Shown piece after piece: positions 36,159 to 48,200 of a stretch of 64,000 nucleotides of DNA. How positions within the stretch are numbered: position 1 is the stretch's first letter; every line of letters begins with the position of its first letter. Source of the stretch: Ophiura sarsii (taxonomy: Eukaryota; Echinodermata; Ophiuroidea; Amphilepidida; Ophiuridae); assembly GCA_035610835.1 (NCBI GenBank), contig CM069446.1, positions 5,830,075 through 5,894,074 of the forward strand. Direction: 5' to 3'. The position numbers were made by a program, and so were the translations under genes. The notes beneath the pieces were generated by a model, which saw only the letters and a program-made list of their open reading frames with translations, was not told the DNA's origin and did not search any database.

Positions 36159-36288
36159 TTAAACCGTATCCATTTGTTCTTCTTCAGACATCGCCTTGTT
36201 GATGATTCCTTCTTTACGGGGAGAATCAGCAGATGATCGCTTTGATTTCACCCAGTTATTTTCTTTGGACCGTGAAAACCACTTTGAT
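36159..36288 (-). CDS. Gene B exon 10: C-terminal tail
   Basis: Residues 535-577 and TAA. Starts KSKWFSRSKEN; rich in Lys and Ser, then EEEQMDTV at the very end. The final DTV fits a class I PDZ ligand (S/T-X-V-type, with T at -1 and D at -2, so only partly). A repeat element ends 57 bases downstream, at 36101. Confidence 0.88.
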
Positions 36289-39200
36289 CTGAAAAACGAA
36301 TGATCATGAAACAGTTGTTAAAGCGACCAAAGTTATTTGCCAAATGTGAGAATTTCTTCACAAAATGTCCGAAAAATGTTATTTTCGCCTCAAGCTGTAA
36401 AAGACATTTGAAGCTTTAAAATGATACCAAACTTAAGTATATGGGTTGTTCCGTTTTTGGTATTTCTTTATTTCCTAGGAACGCTGTGGCGTTCTGTGGA
36501 TCCGAAAGGCTTTTTAATGTTAAATATGTATAGATTAGTGAAAGCATTGATCAAAATATCACATTTTAGAACGCATGAATAAGTTTTGATTTGCAGTAAT
36601 CTGGTAATGGCTATTTAACATGCCGAAATGGTTATTTTAATAAAAGCCCGCCATTTCCAAACTGTAGCTAATGATAGCCGAAAGCAAATTGCAATGCCTG
36701 CTATTTTTCCAACAGAGGTGTGAAGTGTGTTACTCTGATATGAAGGACGAAAATGTGATAGCTGGAAGAGTATTGTTCTATTGCTTTATTCATTCTTCGA
36801 TGGATAGCAGCATTTACGTATAGCCTATATTTATAAACTATTGTCATTTACTTATATTGATCACCTATTTGAAAGACAATGGGGTACGCAGAAACGTTTG
36901 GGCGATGGAAAAGTTTAAAATTTGCTTCAAAACTAAAGGTAAATATGACACATCCATAACAAATCAATTGCATGTGACAAAAATATACATTTTTAGAAAA
37001 ATGCAAAACGCAAAACTTACATTACATTATTTTGGCTCAGTTGGCTATATAACGCTGCCAACAGTTCAAATGATATCACTCCGTACTGAGTATGCTAGTA
37101 ACAGTTCAAATGATATCACTCCGTACTGAGTATGCTAGTAACAGTTCAAATGATATCACTCCGTACTGAGTATGCTAGTAACAGTTCAAATGATATCACT
37201 CCGTACTAAGTATGCTAGTAACAGTTCAAATGATATCACTCCGTACTGAGTATGCTAGTAACAGTTCAAATGATATCACTCCGTACTAAGTATGCTAGTA
37301 ACAGTTCAAATGATATCACTCCGTACTGAGTATGCTAGTAACAGTTCAAATGATATCACTCCGTACTGAGTATGCTAGTAACAGTTCAAATGATATCACT
37401 CCGTACTAAGTATGCTAGTAACAGTTCAAATGATATCACTCCGTACTGAGTATGCTAGTAACAGTTCAAATGATATCACTCCGTACTGAGTATGCTAGTA
37501 ACAGTTCAAATGATATCACTCCGTATTGAGTATGCTAGTAATGATATCACTCCGTACTGAGTATGCTAGTAACAGTTCAAATGATATCACTCCGTACTGA
37601 GTATGCTAGTAACAGTTCAAATGATATCACTCCGTACTGAGTATGCTAGTAACAGTTCAAATGATATCACTCCGTATTGAGTATGCTAGTAATGATATCA
37701 CTCCGTACTGAGTATGCTAGTAACAGTTCAAATGATATCACTCCGTACTGAGTATGCTAGTAACAAGTCTCGGTTTCCTTATCATTCTAGGTTTCATATA
37801 ATATATTATTTTGTAAAACATGGATTTCTTTTTAAATTGATTAAATTAGGGGCGTAATATCAATTGTATCACTGACCTCTATCTTTACAAAGGCAGACAT
37901 CTATTTCTACTAAGCAGAGACCTCATGACTTTTTCTGACTTCATTGTAACTATATTTTGTTGGTGTACATGACCATACGGATCTTACTTTCCAAATAATT
38001 CTGCTTCTTCAATTGTTTCAGGAAGATTTTGTCCTCTTGTTTCAGGGAGCAATAGCGTTAAAAGTCCAGCTGATACTGCACAAACCCCAAATATGACGAA
38101 AGGCAATGGTTTCCATGTACTTTCCACCAGGAATATCAATGGCGATACCATCCCGCCAATACGAGACGCGGCTGAAGATATTCCCAAACCTGCAGAGCTA
38201 TACACCAGATATGATAATATATGTTTTTATTTGTAAAGATATGGAATGAGGTCGTAACTATTATAGATGTTATCCGTGTTTTAGATTCGCTCCCATTTCA
38301 TCGGGAATTTAAACAGTGTTTAAGATTTTCAGCAGGAAGACACACGGGTTTCGTGATATGTAGGTCAATCTTTATTTTCACACTTTTATTTAATCTCCTT
38401 TTTTATTATAACTGTATTCATACATAATGTTTTGAACAATAATTGATTATTTCTTTTTGCGATTTTGACAGGTTTTTTACCTATTTTGTTTAGATATATT
38501 CAAATCACAAATATTCACAGCCATAACCATAACCAAACCTACCGGACCGTAGTGGGATATATCTCTGCAGAGAATATATACACGATTGAAAACGAGGCCG
38601 CGGCCGTGAACTTGCCTACCATGGCCACGCATGTAACTGCTATTCCTGGTTCTGCATCATGGAAGAAGAAAAAAGATGTCAGTTATCAAAAATCAAATTC
38701 AAAATCATATTTTTCCATAAAACATCAATACGTCAAATAACATAAAAACAAATAAATATATTACAGGGGAGTAGAGTAGACTTGAAAGACAAGTACGCCT
38801 GTTGACATGGTTACCGCGTCCCCTTACGAATAGGCCTACAACTAATATTTTAAACAAATGTTATAATAATATTGAATAATAATACACTTGTGTGACACTA
38901 CATAATTATGATTATTTCGAACCATCTTAAATCTTGTTTTATTCTTTCGTTTTCTCCGTTATCGTAAGTTCGTTGTTCGAGTCCAGACGAGGATCAACAC
39001 GGTTGGACGTTAACTTTAAATGCCCATTGGTGTCAATGTAAAAATATAACTGATCATATGATTACACACACACAAATTACATGTTGGAACTCAAATGTTT
39101 CATCCTAAAACCGCAGGAGTTTCAAAATGAAAATATAATGTTATGATTTTATCCGTCAACAACCGTCTCATTCAGTTGATAACCTAAGCTCATTAAGAAT

Positions 39201-42200
39201 AATGGATATTCGTGTACGAGACTATGCCTGACATCGTCCGTTCGATTCCCTGTTGAACTACCACCATCTTTGATTTTGTTTTCTTCTTTCAGTTTGTGTC
39301 TGTCGACTTCGGAATTATGTTCAATCTTCAATCTTCAATCTCACTCTATTTATTAAATTATACTAATTTTTATTTTCAACATGCAATCCTATCGTCATAT
39401 TGTAGTAATGTGGCAATTTCTGATTTCAAGGAAACACTAAGCATTCTTATTTATTATTATCAACGGGAAAACAAGAGATAGCTACAAAATGCGGATGCCT
39501 TTTCAAGATGTAAAATACAGACACCCAGAATACCTAGAAATCCTGTCACCAAACAAGTCACTCCTGATACCAGTAAAGTCGCTGAGAGGTTCAGTTTCCG
39601 CCCTCCAAAATGTTGACACGCCCATATAGCGTAGAGGTAAGCAGGTATTTCCACGAGACCCGATATGAAAAATGCCAGGTAAGCATTGGTTCCTAAGTTT
39701 GGAATGTTGAGAGAGATGCCATAGTACACCAGACTGTTAACGCACCTAGTGTGGGATACAAACGAGTGTACATGTTATCAAATGTTAACATGTAAAGAAA
39801 ATGAAGCAAATAAGCATTTAAAAGTAGCAAGAATACAACTCTTAAAATAAAAGCAAAACTTGGGGGTTTGGCACGTATTGTAATTTATTTAGTTTGAACT
39901 TATTCTTATACATTATAATGGCAGTGGGTCGAATAATATGGGCTTTTTTATGATATACAGGTCCCAACTGGATTGAATCGGGTAATACACTATGCAATAT
40001 TCAACGTTTCACAAAGTTGACTGATTTGTTTAATTAAGTTGTTTTGAGGAGGAGGAGCTTTGTGCATACAAACGTCTTTCCATAACCAGACACTCCTAGA
40101 ATCCATGAAAGAGTTGGGGTGTGTGCGTCAGTCTCTTCGCGGGCGTCGGTGAATGGGCTATATCGATGCATTAGCGACACCAACGATGATCGCATCGTAT
40201 GTAACCATCGTTGGTGTCGCTAATGCAGGTACAGATAAGCCATGCAACGTTATCTATTTAAGTAGTAAAATGATCAGAGTGGAAAAGCATATCAAACTGT
40301 GGTAAATCCTATTCTGTAACCATGGTAATTGTAACAAGATATATATGAAAAGAGATAGGTGCCATCTTACCAATTCCACATGAGGTTGAGGGTCTTGAAT
40401 GCCATATTTGGCGTCTTAAATAGAACCAGTACATTGCTGTTACCTTCTTTTTGCTTTTGCTGTAACAAACAATATAAATGAATATATCTTTAATTGTTGG
40501 CATATTTTGAAAGAGTTTCGCATTAAAACTGACAATAATCTTTTCTTTATGGGGATGTAAAGGTCTATTGAAGGAGAATATTTAGAGTCCGTCCGTGGCA
40601 TAATCATACATAATAATGATTGATATGTTCACTTTATCTATTGGTTAATTAGTATATACATCTTCTAGGAAATGTTCTCAGAAATTCAGATTTTACATTT
40701 ATATTTCAGTAGGACCATGGGTTCTTTATTTCGATATCTAATTAATAATTGATAATATATTATTGATAATTGAAATTTGAATGCAATATTGTGATTTCTC
40801 GACAAATGTTTTATATGATGTAAAAGTGCTATTTATAACAGGCACGTGCTTTTAGAGTAATATCAACAATTGTACTACGGACGGACGCACGTAATGTGGT
40901 ACAACATCTTTATAAAATCAAAAGGCTACGGTTCAAAAACCAAGACAAAGTAATATCATTATTTTTTCATTTGTTTTTTAACACACAGATTTTGTATCGC
41001 AATGGGGAGATTGATTTATATGATACCGACAACCTACCGACAGAGAGTGCGATGTGGATCTGGGATTATTCTGTAGCAAATCGTTCTTTTGTCTTGTCTT
41101 TTTAGCTCTTAGCTCTCCAAATATTATAAAATAGCTTTCACGTGCAAATTTAAGAAGATGAATCACTCCATTATGGTAACTTAATAATTTAATATTTCCA
41201 GTTGCTAGTAACTAAACTACGATCCTGGCCATAAAGTTACATACTCTCCGTAAAAGGATTTTCTTACCAAATTTGATGAAACTTTCTCAATCAAGATTGA
41301 GATTTTCACAGGAAAAAAATCAAACATATTATGTTCATAATTTCAGCTCAATAGCTTTCAGTAGTTGTTTCTTGTAATTCTTATCTACTCGGATCCAACA
41401 ATAGTTGACTACCTACCTCACAATAAAATCTACCCAACATTGCAAAAGGGCTTACCTGGTGAGCTTTAGTCTCGCTTGCTTCAAATAACACCTCCGGTAG
41501 CTCCTTTTTGTTGATTTTTGCAACTTTTCTGATAATCTTCTCTGCTTTCTTGAGTTTTCCACGAGTAACCAGCCATCGAGATGATTCTGCTATGAAACTA
41601 AAGGCACATATGTAATTACAATTATATTCATCATCCGATGATTAAAAACGATTGATTAATGATTACGATAACACCAAATTTCGAAGTGTTGCCTGACATT
41701 TTTAAAATGTCTTATCTCACGTATTAAAATAAATTTAAATGTAAAAATAAGAACATAATTAGAAAAACACTGATTGAATTTGAATGACAAAGTGAATCCT
41801 TTCCAATCCAAATTATTAATTTATATCACAAACAACACGGTCTCACTCACTTTGTGGAGAACTATAGAAAATATTTTGTTTGTTTGTTTACCAAAAATGT
41901 ATCGATAATTTGAATATTTCTAGTAAAGAAGACAAGGAATTGACAATGAAACACACAATAAACACCTTTTTATTTACCCTTTTCTAAATTCCTCGTATAA
42001 GGACATTTTGGGAAATATTTCAAAGAAATGTTGTAATTAATAATGTGAGAACGCGTATTTTACTGTTTACAATTATACTTAAAGGCATATTATGTGATCT
42101 TTTTCAGAGAGCGCCCTCTATTCATGATTTCTTTTTAGAAAATAGATTTTCTTGCAGATTTACATTCTGATCATAAATCGTACATACATTCCAAGTTACA

Positions 42201-45200
42201 GAGCGATACGATTCCTAATTACCTCAAAATCATGGTTTTAGAGTGAATTTAGAGTGAAAATATAAACTGTCGTGATAACCCGACAGTTTATTTTCACTCT
42301 AAAACCATGATTTTGAAGTAATTAAGAATCGTATCGCCCTGTAACTTGGAATGTATGTACGATTTATGATCAGAAATGTAAATCTGCAAGAAAATCTGCT
42401 TTCAATTTTTTTTTTCGATGTTGAGGGCGTTCCCTGGAAAGATCACATAATATACCTATTAACTTTTGACTTGTAACTTTTCTCTTAGTAGCACGGATAG
42501 TAATGTTTTGAATGAAAAGAGAAGGCACATTGTGCTTGCTAGTTTACAACTTTAACCCCATTCCTAACACAATATTTGACACTTTCCACTTGGCTATTAG
42601 TTTTACCATATTACACAAAACAGATTTTTAACAAACCTTTCCCAACTTTCAAGGTCTATCTCAAGGGTTACTGAACCAATACTAGAAATGTTTGTACTTA
42701 ATTCAATGCAATTCTCATGGTGATTTCAAATATGGTAATGAAATTCAATAATTTTGACATTTTTAAAACATGTGTGGCATTTTGAAATGTCGTCTGCAGC
42801 AGACGCCTGTCGCATGAAAAGCGTTAAGAAATTCGTCAATGGATAACAAATACCACTTACGGAACGTATATGAAGAATAGAGCGATAGGAATCGTAATCG
42901 CTAGCTGAAGATCTTGCCAATCACGGAAGAAGTATGCCAGCACAGCTAATGACATAAGACCGGTAGCAAAGGCAAACTGATTAGCGATTCCTGTGATCGT
43001 CCGTTTAGAAGGCCCGACAAATTCAGTACCTGTATGGACAACAAATAAATTGTAATAAGAAATTGAGTGTTAGGCATAAATATTGCGATACATAGAAATA
43101 TGTTCAATTGCATGGATCTTTATATTACTTCGGGTTAACACTCGAGAGGTCTCAAATAGAACTCGACGTGATATTTTAGAAATGTAATAATCGGTACCAC
43201 AAATTTGAGATGCATTAAATGAACATATTTCTTCTCCGTAGTTTGATACTTTGTTGTCGAGGCGTGGTACTGAAATCATCCATTCGATTTTTATGAATAA
43301 AGTATCAAACTACAGAGAAAATATGTGCTCATTTAATGCATATCTCAGATTTTTGGTACCGATTATTGATTTTGAATTAGCCAACATCAAACCCTTGATT
43401 TCATGCCGACTTTATATATATTAATTCGTCAATCCACCGAAAATAACAGAGGGCGCTATTTGTTTATATTCGATGAATTCCCAGACGACGATGGTCACGC
43501 GAAACATAAATTTTGAATTCGTATTGGAATAACACGTAATTGCAAATGTTAATCTTATTATTTTGAAAAATTCATCATAGGGTTACAAGAATTTTTTTCC
43601 TATCCAAAACCGTTGGAGTTGGCTAACCAACTCCATTTCAAGTCAAAAACTTCCTTAAGTCCCCCTTTAAGAGAGTGTAAGTGACTCGTAAGTGACATTA
43701 GAGTATGCACATTTTTGATCCGGAATTGTAAACTTCAGAATTGTATTATACGACGAAAAGTAAGATTTACGCCGGGTCGTGCACCCCCACGGGCATTTAC
43801 GCCGTAACCATGACTGTTCTAAAAATCACAGGAAATGGGGTATATTTTCGATTGTCAGCGAGGACAGCGAAATCATGAAAATCGGGGGTATTTCATGAAT
43901 TAGTCTCCGCGACATTCGAACAAAGGGGTATTTTACGAAGACTGTAAAAAACAAAACAAAACAGTATGGATTTAATCATTTGGTTAGAATAGAACATGGT
44001 AACAACCCAAATACATCGGACCATAAACGCCTGTTACTGTTGGGAGCAACAAGTTTTGATTTAATGTAGGCCATGTATAAAGTGTCTTTGAAAAAGGGGT
44101 GTTTGAAATAATAGTAATTGAAAACCAAAAAAGGGGGTATTTTTCACCCATATTTTGTCCTCGTTTTTGCCACAAAAGGGGTAAAATTGTTTAAAAAATC
44201 CTTACAAAATAACAGTCATGGTTACCAACTTTTGTGTTGAATTGGGAGCCGGGCGTAAGGTCGGTTTAGTTAATAATAACACGGGTGCCGTCCAAACGGT
44301 CACTACGCCGACCTTTAAAGGGAGATGTTCTGATTGCTGGCCCGATTTTCAACTTGATTTTCTATTTTACATGAAAGATCATCTTTAAATTGTCACATTC
44401 CAAAGTTTGAGTTTCATGACTCCAATGGTTCTTATTTTAGAAGCGCAAGGTCGCAAGAAATTTGCCCATTGAGTAGTACACAAACTGGCGGGTGTGAACT
44501 ACCTTTGGCAGTAATTCACAATACATTTTAGCTTATAATTTCTAAATGGACCATTTCTGGCCCCTAAGATTAGACAAAATGAGAAAAATATAGGGATTTG
44601 TCTCATATCAAATGATCTTGATGTGAAAAATCATAGCCAAAATGAAGTGATCCATACATCTTTAACACGACCCATCCTTAAACTGACCTTACGCCGACCT
44701 TAAACCGACCCAATTTACGCCTGTCTGAGCCCTACAGCAGGGTTCAGACGGCGTAAATTTAAGTCAATTGTCCAAAGCTTCAAGAGATTCATCAAAAGAT
44801 CACGAGCTAGAGAAAGACCATAAAGTCGCACAGCCATAAAATTGAAAATATTAACACACACAATACATTACGATCCGAAAATAAAATAAAGAGATTCATC
44901 AAAAGATCACGAGCTAGAGAGAGACCGTAAAAGTCGCACAGTCATAAAATTGAAAATATTAACACAAACAATACATTACGATCCAAAAATAAATACAAAT
45001 TTGAATTACTAATACCTTAGCTTTAGAGATACAACACACCAAATATTTCATGACGCCGCGATACAAAGGACGTGAATATTAACAATAACTTGGTAAGTCT
45101 AACGGTCTGGAAGCTCATGGCCCTCCCCCCCCCCCCCCCCCCCCCCCTCCCCCACCCAAAAAAGAAGAAGGAAACAAAATAGGCTACTCGTGGTCTTCCC

Positions 45201-48200
45201 TTTCAAATGTGGAAGTTTGTTTGTATTTACAGTATTGGTGTGGCGTTCAGTCACGTCACCGAAACTGATGTAGTTACAATAAATGAAATACGGTAATAGC
45301 TAATACACGTACCGATTATATATGCTGGTAAAAATGTGCCATAACTTCCAAACGATACAAAGAAGCGTAGCGTCATGTACGTGTAGATATCGGGTGAAAA
45401 TGCAGTACCTAAGGCCGAAGAAAACCATATGATCAACGCGATAAGCATAGTAGGTGCACGACCAATCCTGCAAATAAAAGAAAATATAATTATGTTAATA
45501 CTTCATCCATTAGAATTAAGACTATTAAGTCTTAGGAATTCTATGCATTAAAATGCATAGAATTTCTCAAAATCATCAGAAATTGAGCACTATTTCGAAC
45601 TATTGTATTCAACATAGTATTTCGTAACATAAATGAGCTGTCTAATGGTGGCTTCGTACCTAAACATTTATCAAATATTTATCACTACTTAGTCATTTTT
45701 CCTTAAAGCGAATATTCGGTTAAATGTTTTTAACTATCGATAACTTTCTAAACACGACATAATATTAGAAAGAGTCCAGTTAGTGTTGCGGTGATAGCTG
45801 TAATTCTTTCCGTCCTAAAGAATTCCTAAACAAAAATAGGCAACAACAACGCCATTAGAGTACGGTTAGATTCTTAGCAATGAGCCATAAACAAAATGGA
45901 TACTTTCTTTTTACCCTAAGTTTATTACCAATCAGCAATGATACCAAAAATTAACGCCGCTGCTAAGTTTCCAGCGAAGAAAACCGACTGAGCGACGTTA
46001 GAAAACCCGCTTTTGTCACACACCAGATCAAACTGTAAAACAGAACAACACATAACAATAAAAATTCAGAAAAAATTCAGAAAGCCTATAATATTACGAA
46101 AAACATACATCGATTTGAATACATGTATTGATACATTAGAAACGCTCCTATTGATTTAATGATACAAAATTAAAGGTAGATGTTCTGATTGCTGGCCCGA
46201 TTTTCAACGTCCTTAAAATTGTCAATTTCCAAAGTTTGAGTTGCATAACTCCAATGGTTCTTATTTTAGAAGACCGAGGTCACAATAACTTTGCCCATTG
46301 AGTAGTACACAAATTATCGTTCGATACTGTACAAAGTCAGTGTTCCAGATTTGACGATACTGGCACATATAAAATGTTCTAGTTTCGGCGTTCAATACTG
46401 GAACAAATCACTACTGTCCCAGTATGTGGGACCTAAAGTACACTTTTTCCTGGCTATTTTAATTTTAGTCAGTTGGTCATCCATTATGTTGATCAATCTT
46501 TAGGGTTGATTTTAATCGCTCTTATTTTTACGGACTAAAAGCTATACTACTGTTATGATCAGTACATAGAGCTGCGACACGTCAACCCCGAGTTGAAAGT
46601 CATGAGGGTATATCCACTACATGCATATATACACAGTTTTGACAACAAATATTTGTACAAAAAAGCATTTTGATATTATAGGCTATAATGTTAGTTCTCT
46701 TGGATTTTGGGGAAAAGTAAACATTGAGGTATTTTCTTAGCAATGCATGTAGGCCTATTTCTGTCCATAGCATACCACCTAAAACTTTCTTTCATACTTG
46801 GGAGCAAGTTTCCTCAATAGTATGCGTTCTTTGTACTTTTTCAAGGAACAATGGAAACTTACCAAACTGACCATTGATCCTCCTAAATAAATCCAAACCG
46901 AGGTGCAGAGAATGCTTATTTCATGGTATAATAGCTACAGGTCTCCTCTTTCCAGACATACCAAAACAAGTACAAACAACCCATGCATGACGTCACAAAA
47001 TATGGCCGACCTCAAAATCCTAATGTATTCGTCAGTACAGTGAAATATAGGCACAAATTGAAATATTCGGGAAAAATGTTCCAAATATCGTAATTTCACC
47101 CGGTTTTTGCTTATAAGTGAGGGAAATGATGTTTTTAACATATACATACTATAAGATTCAGGACTATACAATTAAGATATTTTTTTCAAAATGGCGATTT
47201 TTAAATATTGTAAGGTGGCAACCCCCCCCCCCCCCCCCCCCGCCCCCTACCCTCGGACTTTGACGGCTTAACCTACCCCCGGGTAAGGTGATACCCTCAT
47301 TTGTTTCCGTCAAAATTAGCGCAAGGGATGTAAAAGCGATCAACGAGACGTCCTAGGTCACTGTCCTTTGAGTTTTAGAGCAATCGACGAAAATTCTTAG
47401 GGGGGTGGTTTAAATCCCGATTTGGGGTATTGTTCTGACTTAATCAAAGTTTTTCCTTTTAAATTTATTATTTACAATGGCTTATAACAGGAAACATCTT
47501 CGTCCTTGCCATGATTTGAAGCAGGTCGAAAACCATTTCTTTATAATTTGAAACAAGCAATTTTAAAACTAGCAACTTAAAAGTCATCTCATCAAATGAA
47601 TTAGTCGCAGGGTTTCGGGGCGCTCTAACATATATATACGCTGGTGGTTTTTTTACATTTGTAATACCAAGGTTACTGCAATGGGTATTTCTATCTAACG
47701 CTGAATATTGAACCAAAATACGTGCAATTCAGTCCTATCAAATCCGGAATACCTTTACAAAAAATATGGTTATTCAAAGGAAAGCACCATCTTTACCAAG
47801 TATGAGTCATCATCATCATCATCATCATCAGAGCAGGCGACCACAAGTTTCTTCCATGCACGACGGTCTGGAGCAAGAGTGACAATCTGTCGATCTTCAA
47901 TCATGTTTGTCCCCTAGTAAGCGTTGTATATATGTCAGATATGTTGTGCAAGGACGACCAGGTCTCCTTCGGCCATGTGTTGGTGCGTAAGTGGCATACT
48001 TTTAGCAGGCTCTTCATCAGGGAGACGGAGTATATGGCCAAGGAATCTCAGCTTATTATTTAGCTTTTCCCTGCGCTTAATGGGTGCCTTGTAAATGATT
48101 ATAACACGACGGAAAAAACACAAATGAACATTGTTTAATGTAATCGCTGTATTAGCGTTACACCACAACTTTGAATAGTATAGAGTTTCAAATTAAAATA

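Noticed and set aside
37061..37764. CRISPR-like repeat array
   Set aside because: Units are head to tail without unique spacers, in an animal intron; it is a minisatellite.
39180..39265. tRNA-derived SINE on the plus strand
   Set aside because: AAGCTCATTAAG and GTTCGATTCCC are roughly box A and B, but spacing and arms are too weak to claim.
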